Shown: positions 51,386 to 60,526 of the stretch, piece by piece
Layout of the letters: every line of letters starts with the position of its first letter
How positions within the stretch are numbered: the first letter of the stretch is position 1
Assembly: GCA_027459465.1 (NCBI GenBank)
Contig: DAIDIH010000359.1
Coordinates: 1 to 64,000 of the forward strand
Direction of reading: 5' to 3'
Origin: Bryobacterales bacterium
Lineage (GTDB): Bacteria; Acidobacteriota; Terriglobia; Bryobacterales; Bryobacteraceae
DNA: 64,000 nucleotides
Made by a program: the position numbers and the translations under genes
Notes under the pieces: model-generated
What the model was told of the DNA's origin: nothing
The model's input: the letters and a program-made list of their open reading frames with translations, nothing else
Databases searched by the model: none

Positions 51386-52093
51386 TTATCTCCGCTCTAC
51401 GAACTCCCGTAACGTCTCTCGAGCGTCGGTCAAGAACTCCAGGGGGAATGCCTTTCGGCTTCCCGCAATTCGGCGGCAAAGAGGCAGGTAGCCACCGGGA
51501 AAATTGGTCAAACGAGCCGCCCCGTAGGCATGAGTAAATTCACTCTGAAAAAATCCGGACTCCCAGCCCTCGATCGCCTCGACCCCTGGCGTCTCCGGAA
51601 CGCGCATCGTGCCGAGGCAGACCTCCCCAGAATCGTTGCAGTTCCAGAACGGCGCCGTCTTCAGCTTCGTATTGCTACCGGGCCGTTCGCTCTTGTCCAG
51701 AGCGCGAATCGACAAGCTGCCGCCTGCAACCTTGAAAACCAGGGGCGGCACCGGGTAACGCTTGCCGTTTAACTCGTCTCCGGCTCCGCTATGCCTGCCG
51801 AAGAAGAGGATTCGGTGCTGCGCCGGCGTCCACCACACCAGAAGCTCCGAGGTTCGAACCAGGACGCATGCCGGCAGGATCTCGGGCGCTACGTAGACCC
51901 CCAGTCCAGTCGACAACTCGCGAAGGAATTCCAGCGTGAGCGGCTCGGCTTCGCCGAGGTACGGTGCGCCTCCCTTCGGCGCCGCTTGTGCGGCATGCCA
52001 TACCGCGAACGCTTCGTGGCCGCCCCGATAGACGAGAACGGCCCCAGTGAGCACAAGGTTCTTGCTTCCGCCGACAGCGACGGTGACCTCCAT
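51386..52093 (-). CDS. PRTRC system protein B
   Basis: A 235-residue protein. AVLVYRGGHEAFAVWHAAQA, SELLVWWTPAQHRILFFG and PPLVFKVAGGSLSIRALDKS match PRTRC protein B. The protein may be a partner of ThiF, but no biochemistry is known to me. It sits 4 nt upstream of the ThiF start. A GGGGGAAG-like site precedes its ATG at 52093. Confidence 0.85.
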   Translation of the reverse strand: MEVTVAVGGSKNLVLTGAVLVYRGGHEAFAVWHAAQAAPKGGAPYLGEAEPLTLEFLRELSTGLGVYVAPEILPACVLVRTSELLVWWTPAQHRILFFGRHSGAGDELNGKRYPVPPLVFKVAGGSLSIRALDKSERPGSNTKLKTAPFWNCNDSGEVCLGTMRVPETPGVEAIEGWESGFFQSEFTHAYGAARLTNFPGGYLPLCRRIAGSRKAFPLEFLTDARETLREFVERR

Positions 52094-52102
52094 TGCTTCC
52101 CC

Positions 52103-53197
52103 CTACTCCGCGAGTTCCATCATGAGCGCGATCAAGCGCGCAGCCTGCCGAAGCACGGCGCACACGACGCCCAGCAGCCGCAAGGCCTCGCGAACGCTCT
52201 TTTGGTCATTCGGGCGGAACGGAATGATGATATTTGGCTCAGGCGGGCATTCAAGCATTCCCTGGCACTCCTCATCGAAGCAACCTTCTATTGCGTCGTG
52301 CCTGTTGAAGACGGCAACAAGAGCGGGAACCGGCGGGTTCGAATCCGCCAACTGGGCTTCAGCCCGTTCGCCGACATCCGGTCGCTTCCCCTGGCGAGAG
52401 ACCCGGCTAAGTTCGACCACACATTCGATCAACGACCGCGCCCGCTTGTTGCGCACCCGCGATACCAACCGCCGAAGAAAACGCTCCTTCAGAGGTTGCC
52501 GCCCTCGGCGTAAGCAGGCCGGGACCGCGGCTTCTACCGCCGGCAACTCCACCGTTTCGCCCTCGGGATCAGCTTCGTACCACTCCCGCAACATCTCGAC
52601 GCGTTCCAAGGCGTCGCGATAGTCGTACACACGTACCCAGCGATTCAAGGACCCCGTAAACAGATCGTAGAACGTGGCCGGTAACCGCGGATGTATCGCT
52701 CCCAAGAGACGCAGGGCCGGACCCATCACGACATAGCCAGCACTATCGGGCTCCAAGACCAGGAACATCTCAGAGGCATCGCCCACATGTTCTGCATCGT
52801 TCCCATAGGGATCAAGAGTGGATGTCAGTCCCAAACGCAGGAAGAACTCCTTCTCGAGTTCGGAACCGCCATCAGCGGCGATTCGGTCTTTCAACGCGCG
52901 CTCAAGGAAGCGGAATGGATCGCCGTCTGCATGGCGCCACTGCTCGGGTGTGGCGAGCCCGGTTGAGACGAGCGTCTTCGCCAGGGTCGCCGCCAGTTCG
53001 ATCCCATCCACCAACCGGAATTCGTTGGAAATGCCTTTCAGCAGTGGAACAGCGCACGGGCCGCCCGCGGGCATCAGGCTATAGGCGGCAGCCACCCGGC
53101 GGGCGGTGTCAGTTGCGGGCTCTGCTTCCTCGACGGGCCGCCCAACGCACGGCAGAGGATCCCGCTCGCTTGCCTCCATTCGGTACATCGCCGGCAC
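52103..53197 (-). CDS. PRTRC system protein F (probable)
   Basis: A 364-residue protein, acidic overall. A segment around RVYDYRDALERVEMLREW, with VELPAVEAAVPACL, resembles the central part of PRTRC protein F. GGAGAGG lies 8 nt before the ATG at 53197, which fixes that start. Protein-like sequence continues in frame upstream of it back to a TGA, so the N-terminus may once have been longer. It lies between PRTRC B and C genes, where F is expected. Confidence 0.72.
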   Translation of the reverse strand: MPAMYRMEASERDPLPCVGRPVEEAEPATDTARRVAAAYSLMPAGGPCAVPLLKGISNEFRLVDGIELAATLAKTLVSTGLATPEQWRHADGDPFRFLERALKDRIAADGGSELEKEFFLRLGLTSTLDPYGNDAEHVGDASEMFLVLEPDSAGYVVMGPALRLLGAIHPRLPATFYDLFTGSLNRWVRVYDYRDALERVEMLREWYEADPEGETVELPAVEAAVPACLRRGRQPLKERFLRRLVSRVRNKRARSLIECVVELSRVSRQGKRPDVGERAEAQLADSNPPVPALVAVFNRHDAIEGCFDEECQGMLECPPEPNIIIPFRPNDQKSVREALRLLGVVCAVLRQAARLIALMMELAE

Positions 53198-53367
53198 CTC
53201 TCCAACACGGTCTGTTGCGATAAATGCGTGCCTGAACTCAGGAGTTCCAGTTCGGCCAGGACGTCTTCATTGGCCTTCCTTCCCCCGACTCCGGTCTTCG
53301 CTTCCATCCCTTGGCCGTCCCCTGATCTGCAATTCGGTATCGCATCCGCCGGCCGGTTCACTTCTGA

Positions 53368-53571
53368 CTACCCCTTGGAGCCGATCGCGCGTTCGAAGGT
53401 GTACCGCATCGTATCTCCGACAGGTTCCGGCCCGCTGATCACTGCCGTCGCAATTTCGGGATACTGCATCGCCAGAATCGCCTTCACATCGTCTAAGCTG
53501 AGCGTTGAATTCGGGTCCGGGAGCTTCAAACCTGCGAACGAGAATTCACGCCGCATGGGGGTGGTTTTCAT
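53368..53571 (-). CDS. PRTRC system protein C
   Basis: A 67-residue protein with LKLPDPNSTLSLDDVKAILA, MQYPEIATAVISGPE and YTFERAIGSKG, all typical of PRTRC protein C (beta-grasp or ubiquitin-like in size and position). The ATGA overlap with protein E shows co-translation. It could be the partner of ThiF in a ubiquitin-like conjugation pathway, which is inference from family size. Confidence 0.88.
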   Translation of the reverse strand: MKTTPMRREFSFAGLKLPDPNSTLSLDDVKAILAMQYPEIATAVISGPEPVGDTMRYTFERAIGSKG

Positions 53572-54116
53572 TGCTCTCCTCCATTGTTGTTGTTATTGGC
53601 CACCGTCGTCGTTCCGCCGTCATTCCTCTCGGCCGCCACTGAGTTCGGCGCTGCCTGAGGTGGCACTTCCGGTGGTGCATCGAAGAGACTCATTGTGCTA
53701 AGCGCCGTTGGTGACGCAGCCGGCTTCTGCTCCCCGCCTGTGGTCACATCTGCGACCTTGGTCTTTGCGGCACTTCCGCTCTTCTGTTTCTTCTTGAGTT
53801 CCTCACGCGCCGCCTTTTCCGCTTCGTCCCTCTCGCGCTGGATTTGCGCAAGGTTATTGCTGAAGGCCACGTGGCCGGCGACGAAGTCCCGCAAGTGGCT
53901 CGGGAGGTCGCGATCAAGTTCTTCCGGTGTGCCCGTGCAGCAAAGCGGGGTTGCGAGCGCCGAGCTTTCTCCGTCCTTCATGCGTTTCGGGACTACCGAG
54001 AGTGTCAAGTTCTGATCGTCGGCCTTAGAGACGATCACCATGAGAGTTCGGTCGGCCAGCAAAGGCATCAATTGCGCGAAGAAGCCACTCGGTGGCGTAG
54101 TTTGGGATGTGCTCAT
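53568..54116 (-). CDS. PRTRC system protein E
   Basis: A 182-residue protein. The N-terminal ~100 residues (FFAQLMPLLADRTLMVIVSK, LSVVPKRMKD) match PRTRC protein E; a long charged helix and low-complexity C-terminus follow, ending in an Asn-rich tail. It is the first PRTRC gene after SSB and overlaps protein C by 4 nt. Confidence 0.87.
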   Translation of the reverse strand: MSTSQTTPPSGFFAQLMPLLADRTLMVIVSKADDQNLTLSVVPKRMKDGESSALATPLCCTGTPEELDRDLPSHLRDFVAGHVAFSNNLAQIQRERDEAEKAAREELKKKQKSGSAAKTKVADVTTGGEQKPAASPTALSTMSLFDAPPEVPPQAAPNSVAAERNDGGTTTVANNNNNGGEQ

Positions 54117-54153
54117 GATTGTTCCATTCGCCTCTCAGGGACTCTGCCCGCCT

Positions 54154-54591
54154 TCAAAACGGTACGTCCTCGGCGCTTTGATCGCTTGCTGCCACCGGCG
54201 TTCCGCGCCGCGCGTTCCCGGCCGGCCGACCCGGCACCGGCCGGTTCTCGTCCCCGCCGCTCCCGCGGCCCAAGAACCGGACCCTGGAGGCAACCACTTC
54301 GACAGACGTGTGCGGCTTCTGGTCCTTGTCCTCGTATTCACGAATCTGCAGCCGGCCCTCGATATAGACGGCATCGCCGCGTTTCAGGTACTCGCCGCAG
54401 GCAGACCCGATCCCGTTGAAGGCCACGATCCGCACCCAAGTGGTTCGCTCCTGGGGCTCCCCGCTTCGGTTTTTCCAGCGCTCGTTCACGGCGACCGAGA
54501 AATTCACCACGTGGTCACTGTTGTTGAGATATTTCATTTCGGGCGTTCCGCCCAGATTTCCGATGATTTGGACATTGTTCAATCCCAGCAT
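54154..54591 (-). CDS. ssb: Single-stranded DNA-binding protein
   Basis: A 145-residue SSB. It starts MLGLNNVQIIGNLGGTPEMK, has the conserved WVRIVAFNGIGSACGEYLKR and VYIEGRLQIREYED OB-fold strands, a Gly/Pro-rich linker, and ends in the acidic tip AEDVPF, which recruits partner proteins. The start is the Met at 54591 with an AAAGGAG site. It probably serves the replication of the mobile element. Confidence 0.95.
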   Translation of the reverse strand: MLGLNNVQIIGNLGGTPEMKYLNNSDHVVNFSVAVNERWKNRSGEPQERTTWVRIVAFNGIGSACGEYLKRGDAVYIEGRLQIREYEDKDQKPHTSVEVVASRVRFLGRGSGGDENRPVPGRPAGNARRGTPVAASDQSAEDVPF

Positions 54592-54730
54592 CGCATCGCT
54601 CCTTTTAGTTGGTTTTCGAGCCGCAGAGAGCGCCTCCCGTGACACGTCTCGCTAGGGAAATCGCGGCTCCATGGTTGAGGTTGACCCGGACGAATGAGGC
54701 GCCGCCGGGCAAAATACAGACGGGGAGGTC

Positions 54731-54943
54731 TCAGACTTCGACCGGCTGCTGTGATTCGTGCCCTTTCACCGCGGTCAACTTGGTTGCAGGCGGCTCGATC
54801 GAGACTCGAAGCGCCGTAACCCGGCTCTGAAGTACATCCAAGCTGGCTTGTAGCTCAGACGTTTCCACGCGCTCGATCAGTTCGCCGAGCGTGCCCTCAA
54901 TGCCCTCCAAAACTGCTGCCACAAATCCTGTGTCGAGCGCCAT
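54731..54943 (-). CDS. Small hypothetical coiled-coil protein
   Basis: A 70-residue protein (MALDTGFVAAVLEGIEGTLG, then ELIERVETSELQASLDVLQS) with coiled-coil character, starting at the Met at 54943, which follows a GAAAGGAGG site. It lies 23 nt after the larger DUF3150-like gene and is probably in the same operon. Function unknown. Confidence 0.6.
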   Translation of the reverse strand: MALDTGFVAAVLEGIEGTLGELIERVETSELQASLDVLQSRVTALRVSIEPPATKLTAVKGHESQQPVEV

Positions 54944-54966
54944 TGATGCCTCCTTTCTCCGAGCGG

Positions 54967-55887
54967 TCATTCCTCGCTGAATCGGAATTTCCGCGCCGGC
55001 TTTTTGATGATCATCGTGTCCAGTTCGGCAGCCAAATCAGCCATGCCTTGTTGAACCCTGCCCCGTACATCTGCGGTAGTTCGCAGATCGTCCGCACTGA
55101 CGCCCGCGAGCATCTGCCGCGCCTTGTTTACAAGCGCTTTCAGCTCGCCGTCGTCGGTCACATTCCTGAAATCGAAGGTTCCGAGAAAATCCACCAGGTT
55201 GGAGACGGTCGTCTCCTTGAATCGAAGCGGTTTTCCATCGGGACCGTCTTTCAGCCGGTCGCGCATGTGCTTGACCAGCTCGGCCATGGCGGTTCGCAAC
55301 ACCTGCTGAATTTCCCGTCCGGCTTCGGCCATCATCTGCGCCGCCTTCTCCCGTTCGTCCTGCCAGATCCTGGTCGAGATCTCACGAAGTTGATCGGGTA
55401 CGCCAAAACTGATGTACTGCCACGTGAACGTGAACTGCTGAGCAACGTGATCGACGGGTGAATAGTCGCCGGGATTGTAAAGCGACCTGAGGCGCTGCGC
55501 GGCTTCCTGGCACAGCCCCGGATATGCGATCAGGAAGGCCTGAATCAGCCCCTGCCGGCCATCGGCGAACTCGCGCATCTTCCCTTCCAGTTGCTCCAGC
55601 AGGCCGAAAGGGCAAAGGTGAATTCCAGCCTCGAACGGCAGGCATGTGTCGTAAAGGTACCGCCGGATCTCGCCGTCGAAGTTGGCGATCACGCGCAGTT
55701 CCTTGGAATCGAGGAGATGTTTGGAAACACGGATGAGGCTTTTATCCGTGTCCACCTCCACCTGCGAGTTGCTGACCTTCCGGCTGTTGCCGAGCCGGCC
55801 CAGCCGGACCTTCACACACACGGTTCGCTGGGCCAAGTCGTGGCCCATGTTCGCGACTTCAATGAGAGGCAATGTCATGGCGGCCAT
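54967..55887 (-). CDS. DUF3150-like hypothetical protein
   Basis: A 306-residue helical protein starting at the Met at 55887 (AAAGGAG site). LIRVSKHLLDSKELRVIANF, RRYLYDTCLPFEAGIHLCPF and YISFGVPDQLREISTRIWQD fit the DUF3150 family of element-borne proteins often found beside AAA+ chaperone-like ATPases. Its start follows the radical-SAM gene in the same direction. A role with the Ycf46-like ATPase of the same element is possible. Confidence 0.7.
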   Translation of the reverse strand: MAAMTLPLIEVANMGHDLAQRTVCVKVRLGRLGNSRKVSNSQVEVDTDKSLIRVSKHLLDSKELRVIANFDGEIRRYLYDTCLPFEAGIHLCPFGLLEQLEGKMREFADGRQGLIQAFLIAYPGLCQEAAQRLRSLYNPGDYSPVDHVAQQFTFTWQYISFGVPDQLREISTRIWQDEREKAAQMMAEAGREIQQVLRTAMAELVKHMRDRLKDGPDGKPLRFKETTVSNLVDFLGTFDFRNVTDDGELKALVNKARQMLAGVSADDLRTTADVRGRVQQGMADLAAELDTMIIKKPARKFRFSEE

Positions 55888-56013
55888 CTCGTTACTCCTT
55901 TCAGGCATTGCTGCGACGGCCGAAGAGCGCGTGGCCGTCGCTATATTGCGTAAACTGCGGGGGCTGAGAGAAAACCTCTGGTCGTCGATTCCGGCATGCA
56001 AGTCGCCGCTCAA

Positions 56014-56616
56014 CTATGCTGGTGTCCCAAGTACCGGGAATCCGGTGACCACCGAGCTTCCGTCCGGTCCGATGTCGATCTCAACGAGTTGCAGATCGAA
56101 GTCCGCCTCGCTGTATCGGCTGCTGAACAGATGGAGCCGCTGATTGCTGCTCGTCCTCAGAGGTTGCCCAACTGCCTCGGTACGTTGGTAGCGCCCCATG
56201 ATTGCGAAGTCGAGTTGACGCCGGATGCATTGCCAAAGGGCGCTCCTATGCCGTTCGGTCGTGGCAGCGCGCGTTACGTAGCAGCCGGCGTCGAGCTCCG
56301 TCTCCGTGTATCCCGTGAACATTCCGAAACTCGCCCAAGGCACGGATTCGCGGATCTCCTTGATGAGTTCTGCGACAGCCGTTGCCTGCTGCAGCGGCTC
56401 GCCGCCAGAGAGCGTTACTCCTTCCAATGCCGCCGAACCCATTGCCTCCTCGAATCGGCGTACCACAGACATGACGCTGATCTCGTTCCCTCGGAATTTG
56501 TGGGTGGCCGGATTCCAGCACCCGGCACAATTCAAGGAACAGCCTTGGAAGTAAACCACCGAACGCAAGCCGGGCCCGTTTGCTCGGCTCCACGGAACGA
56601 ACGCGTGTAACAGCAT
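56014..56616 (-). CDS. Radical-SAM 4Fe-4S activase-like protein
   Basis: A 200-residue protein from the Met at 56616. VVYFQGCSLNCAGCWNPATH carries the C-x3-C-x2-C cluster motif that binds the radical-SAM iron-sulfur cluster, with GVTLSGGEPLQQ as the SAM-binding GGE motif. It is small, like NrdG-type activating enzymes. The lower C-terminal part is unlike NrdG. Its presence next to DUF2997 and DUF1257 genes suggests an accessory function in their pathway. Confidence 0.82.
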   Translation of the reverse strand: MLLHAFVPWSRANGPGLRSVVYFQGCSLNCAGCWNPATHKFRGNEISVMSVVRRFEEAMGSAALEGVTLSGGEPLQQATAVAELIKEIRESVPWASFGMFTGYTETELDAGCYVTRAATTERHRSALWQCIRRQLDFAIMGRYQRTEAVGQPLRTSSNQRLHLFSSRYSEADFDLQLVEIDIGPDGSSVVTGFPVLGTPA

Positions 56617-56660
56617 ATGGATCGCCTTTCGCAGCATCGATTGGCGCGCAGCCGTCAAGA

Positions 56661-56864
56661 TTACCTTCCGCCGCGATGCAGTCTCTCCTGGGCCGGGCGG
56701 GCCTGGTTGGCATAAAACGCCGCTTTCTTCCTCTCCACCTTCGCGCGGTCGCCACCCTGGAAATCCTTCAATACCTTTTCGCAGCCCTGACCGCCGAATC
56801 CGTCGAGATCGACCGAGCTGTTGCCGTTTTCGTCAATGACCACGGTGATCGTCTTTTGTTGCAC
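56661..56864 (-). CDS. DUF2997 protein
   Basis: A 67-residue protein starting at GTG 56864 with a GGAGGTG site 7 nt away. TVVIDENGNSSVDLDGFGG and KVLKDFQGGDRAKVERKKA match DUF2997 small proteins, which cyanobacteria and plastids encode near ycf35 (DUF1257) and ycf46. It lies 11 nt after the DUF1257-like gene. Function unknown. Confidence 0.8.
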   Translation of the reverse strand: MQQKTITVVIDENGNSSVDLDGFGGQGCEKVLKDFQGGDRAKVERKKAAFYANQARPAQERLHRGGR

Positions 56865-56875
56865 GGCCGCACCTC

Positions 56876-57289
56876 CTATCGCGCGACGAACTGCAAGCGG
56901 ATTTGGGGCCCGTTGGGAGTCTGGATGACCTCTTTGCCGCGGAAGATATACCCCTTCGCCTTCGCTACCGCCAGCGTCTGCTGTTCCTTGTAGTGCTGGT
57001 GCACCTTGCCCAGCCACTGAGCGTCATAGCCGATGCTGCGATCGTATTCGCTGAGAATGGCTCGGAACCGGCCATCTGCTCCCCGCACGAATCCGATATC
57101 GTTGGAGGCGCTGTCGAGTTGCGCGCGCCGGATGATGACGTGTGCTCGTTCCGGCCGTTCATCACCGTGGTATCCGATCAGCGGCGCACCCTCAGCGTCG
57201 ACCTCGGGCGTATAACCCATCGCGACGAGTCCTTCGACCAGGAAGCTCTGCTCGCAGAGCGTCGTTTCGTATTCGCCGTAGGCGGACAT
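56876..57289 (-). CDS. DUF1257 (Ycf35-like) protein
   Basis: A 137-residue protein from the Met at 57289. FLVEGLVAMGYTPEVDAEGA, IGYDAQWLGKVHQHYKEQ and QTLAVAKAKGYIFRG match DUF1257/Ycf35, typically near DUF2997. It heads the small gene string and is followed by the DUF2997, radical-SAM and DUF3150-like genes. The Ycf46-like AAA+ ATPase 4 kb to the right may be a separated partner. The DUF1257/DUF2997/Ycf46 association is known from plastids and cyanobacteria. Confidence 0.82.
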   Translation of the reverse strand: MSAYGEYETTLCEQSFLVEGLVAMGYTPEVDAEGAPLIGYHGDERPERAHVIIRRAQLDSASNDIGFVRGADGRFRAILSEYDRSIGYDAQWLGKVHQHYKEQQTLAVAKAKGYIFRGKEVIQTPNGPQIRLQFVAR

Positions 57290-58202
57290 GTGAAAGTTCC
57301 TTTCGTGTTGTTGCTTGGAGCGCTTGTGGGTTCTGGAGCGCTGAATCGTCAGCACTCCGACGATTAGGATCCTGCTCAAGCATTCATCCGGGATCACCGT
57401 CCTTCTGAACACAGGACTCAAGAACAAAGACACTTCTGCCCAGCGGGCTCATGGTGTTCCGCTCGCGTGACGAACCTTCATGGTTTCCACACGTAAGCGG
57501 CGCATCCACGCGATCGAAGAAGCGCAGACGAGCTGAATCCCTACTGGCGAGAGCCTCCTACTCCCAGTGCAGCGAGGACCAGGGGCTGCGACGCCCAGTG
57601 GAGGGGGCGAATACAGTGTGCTAGTCCCGCATCCTCGAACCGCGCGCTGCGCTATACTCGGTGCTTTCAAATGGCTGAGACGACCAACCTAGCCCATATG
57701 GCTGAACTGCTATCGAAGGAGCTGTTTGGAGAGTTTCTCTGGCAGCGAAGTGGCCCGATGAATGTCAACTGGTCCTGCGTCGCGGAACGACACAGGACCA
57801 AGACCCATCCGTCCGATGTCGTCTTCTTTTACGACAATCCGTACGCCCGTTCCCGGATCTATGTCAACTGTGACTTGAAAAGCTACGCCACGAACAGCAT
57901 TAGTGTCGGCGCCGTTAATGGCGCAATGGCCAGCCTCGCCCGGGCGCTCTGAGGTGGACCCCATCGTTTGGACAAAAAATCGGCTGTCCTTAGATGGTGG
58001 AGCGGGCTGACCAGGAGGCGGCCCGAAGGCCGCCATCCACTCCGGGCTTGATTCGGCGCTCGGGTCGCATCCCTGCGTTGCCCTATCCTCCTATCAAGCC
58101 CCTCCATTTTACGGCAGTCGCTGAGAGCCACCAAAGCAAAACCATCCACTCTGGAAGAAAACAGCGATAAATCCCGGGGGGCATGGGGGGCAGAGCCCCC
58201 CA

Positions 58203-59055
58203 TCATGGCGATGATGTTTTCCTTATCGGCCGGCGCGGGAACAGGTCCGCCGGCGTGCGGTAGCCGAGCGCCTGGTGCGGGCGCCGATGGTTGTAGAAAC
58301 GGAAGTAGTGGTCCAACGCATGGAACAGTTCGGCGCCGCTGGCGAAGTCGCCGGGGTAGATGAGTTCGTACTTCAGACTGCGCCACAGGCGCTCGATGAA
58401 AACATTGTCCAGTGCGCGGCCGCGCCCATCCATGCTGATCGACACGCCGCGCTTTTTCAGCGGCGCCAGAAAATCCGCCGCGGTGAACTGCGAGCCCTGA
58501 TCGGAGTTCCAGATCTCGGGTTGACCGAAGCGGAAGGCCGCCTCCAGTGCGGCCAGACAGAAGCCGGCCTCCATCGTGTTGGAAAGTTCCCAACTGAGTA
58601 CGAAGCGGCTGAACCAGTCCATCACGGCCACCAGGTAGAGGAAGCCGCCCTGCATCGGGACGTAGGTAATATCGGTGCTCCACACTTGGTTGGGCCGCTC
58701 GATCGCGACACCACGAAGCAGGTACGGATAGACCTCGTGGCCCGGCGCCGGTCGGCTCAGGTTTGGTTTCGGATAAAGAGCTTCGATACCCAGAATCCGC
58801 ATGAGCCGCTGGATCCGTTTGCGATTGACCTCCAGCGTCACGGCCATGCGACGGCTGCCGAAGAACGGGCAGTCCATATACAGTTCGTCGAGTCTGCGCA
58901 GCAGACGCAGGTTCTCCGCGCTCTCCGGACGCGGCTGGTAGTAGTAGGTCGAGCGCGGCAATCGCAACAGTTCGCATTGCCGTTGGACGCTCAGATCGGG
59001 ATGGCGCGGATCGATCCATAGGCGGCGTTTTTCAAGTGATAAGTCCAGCTCTTTT
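58203..59055 (-). CDS. IS3 OrfB: DDE transposase
   Basis: The frame reads LSLEKRRLWIDPRHPDLS, then CELLRLPRSTYYYQP and SRRMAVTLEVNRKRIQR. The integrase core has WSTDITYVPMQGGFLYL (first Asp), IWNSDQGSQFTAADF (second Asp) and VFIERLWRSLKYE (Glu), followed by RPHQALGYRTPADLF. It is in the +1 (equivalent to -2) phase relative to OrfA, joined over a seven-A run (59052-59058 on the other strand). Loss of one A would fuse the two frames; such transcriptional slippage, or one extra base in this copy, is a possible explanation. Confidence 0.9.
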
Positions 59056-59355
59056 TTTGAGAAAGTCCAACTCCACTTTCAGTTGGCCGATCTGCTTGTA
59101 GAGCTCGTCTTTCTCCGCGTCGGCCTGCTGGCGAATCTGCTCGCGGCCGTTGCCGAATACATCCGGCAAGCCGGCCAAAGCCTGTCGTTTCCAACCCCCG
59201 ACTTGCGTCGGATGGACGCCATACATTTGGGCGATCTGCGTGGTTGTCTTCTGGGCCTTGATCGCCTCGATGGCGACTTTGGCCTTCAGGCTGGGCGGGT
59301 GATTCTTGCGCGTTCGGGGCATTGACTCTCCTTCATTTTCAATGCCGCCCACCAT
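59032..59355 (-). CDS. IS3 OrfA: helix-turn-helix protein
   Basis: A 107-residue OrfA: PPSLKAKVAIEAIKAQKTTT, then QIAQMYGVHPTQVGGWKRQA, the HTH, then a leucine zipper-like QLKVELDFLKKRAGLIT. It binds the ends of the IS and regulates transposition. Its stop lies just beyond the A-run where OrfB begins. Confidence 0.9.
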   Translation of the reverse strand: MVGGIENEGESMPRTRKNHPPSLKAKVAIEAIKAQKTTTQIAQMYGVHPTQVGGWKRQALAGLPDVFGNGREQIRQQADAEKDELYKQIGQLKVELDFLKKRAGLIT

Positions 59356-60093
59356 CTAAGAAAAGGAAGATTTTTGTCCAAATTTTGGGGTCCATTACAC
59401 TCGCCTGCGTAGAGGTTAGCGAGGATTGGCAACGGACGTTTGTGCATGAGCACGTATCACCGGAGTTCTGCGGCCTCTTATTTCTATACAACCACGACGG
59501 CGAGTATGACAGAGATTTCAAGCAGCTGCTGAAGGGAGTAGACTACGAGGCTCTCGAAACACCAAGACGCTCGAAGATTGTCGTTCTCGGTCCTGAAGAC
59601 ATTTACTGGCTGGACAATGTTCGATATGAAATCGTTCAAATGCGCGGCAAGGGGGTCCTTCCGGCGCAAGAACATTGCCAGTTCTCGTATCCCAACCTCG
59701 TGCGCAAGGTCAATGTCCAGCCTGACAAGGCCCGTGCCGCGACACTTGAAATGCTCACAGCTCCTTGGATCACGCTGGAATACCTGAAGCCGACTGCAAC
59801 AAAGACAAAGGGGTACGTCGTGTTTTTTCGAGGGAGAGGTGAGTCAACTGACGAGTTCCTCTATCTTCTCGACCATCTGCTCCACTATCAGATCGTACAC
59901 CCAGAGATCGAAGTCCAGATTAAGCTACTTGATGCCCATCCAACGGCTCCCGCGCTGTTCGACAAGGCCCTCGATCAGCATGTGGACGAATGTGAAGGTG
60001 GTGACGACTTGAAGGCACGTCTGCATGGAATTGAGTTCTCGACGATAAGCCAGGTAAAGACGCGGTTTTCTGATATAGAGATCGGGATGCGAA

Positions 60094-60526
60094 ATGGCTA
60101 AGAGTCCATTGCACTATTGCGCCACTGACAATGAGGTGTATGAGCTGCTGATGTCTGGCAAGCAACGCATCACCGACTCGGTCCTGCACGCCGTTGGTCG
60201 AAATCGTGGGATCTTCTACTCCGGGCAGGATTCTCGCGAGCATCTCATCAGCAACCTCTCTCTGCTTACGTACGGATTCTCAGAGTTGCAGGAACTGCTC
60301 GGCCAACGCGAGAATCCGACACGTGCCGAGAAGTTGACGTCCGTAAAGCTAAATTCTGCGCTCTCTCTATGTCAACGGGCGACACACGACGACACTAAGA
60401 CCGTTGACGAAGGATGAAAAGGCTACGCTGCTTACCCTCATTGAACAGACGGCTCGCACAGTCCTTGCCGAATTGCGCGCCAGGCAAAGCGAGAGATTGA
60501 GTGACGTGCCGGAGGAACCAGCGTGA
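60094..60526 (+). pseudogene. Small module gene with a CT-repeat frameshift
   Basis: The reading frame from 60094 (overlapping the upstream stop by 8 nt) ends early in DDTKTVDEG, but just after a (CT)4 tract at 60361-60368 the next frame reads YVNGRHTTTLRPLTKDEK and continues to a stop at 60526, which overlaps the GTG of the following gene. Adding one CT unit joins the two into one protein of 144 residues. Thus the gene looks as if it lost one repeat, or it could be phase-variable. The N-terminal part contains SELQELLGQRENPTRAEKLT. No family is recognised. Confidence 0.65.

Larger units (their letters stand above)
57947..59402. mobile_element. IS3-family insertion sequence with 3-bp target duplication
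   Basis: A 1450-bp element at 57950-59399, flanked by CTC at 57947-57949 and 59400-59402. The ends are TGAGGTGGACCCC and, on the other strand, TGTAATGGACCCC, followed by GTTTGGACAAAAA / ATTTGGACAAAAA and TTAGATGGTGG in both. The inverted repeats are over 40 bp with some mismatches. It carries two transposase frames on the minus strand. Three-bp duplications and TG...CA ends are typical of IS3. The element is probably recent because both repeats and frames are well preserved. Confidence 0.93.
57671..60101 (+). pseudogene. DxK-nuclease-like gene interrupted by an IS3 element
   Basis: The first 279 bases (57671-57949) encode MAETTNLAHMAELLSKELFG and HPSDVVFFYDNPYARSRIYV, NCDLKSYA, a strand pattern with Asp and D-x-K that resembles a PD-(D/E)XK core. 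The rest resumes at 59403, after the insertion and the repeated CTC. Removing the IS and one CTC gives one continuous 325-residue frame (ARAL joined to ACVEVSEDW). The C-terminal half (YNHDGEYDRDF, LVVLGP-like, ATLEMLTAPWITLEY) is of unknown family. The insertion almost certainly inactivates it. It is the first gene of a three-gene plus-strand module. Confidence 0.85.

Noticed and set aside
53074..53361. Minus-strand 95-residue frame between PRTRC C and F
   Set aside because: It overlaps the F gene in another phase, and a strong ribosome binding site supports the F start at 53197.
57883..59019. Minus-strand 378-residue frame across the IS
   Set aside because: It is a shadow of the OrfB transposase in another phase.
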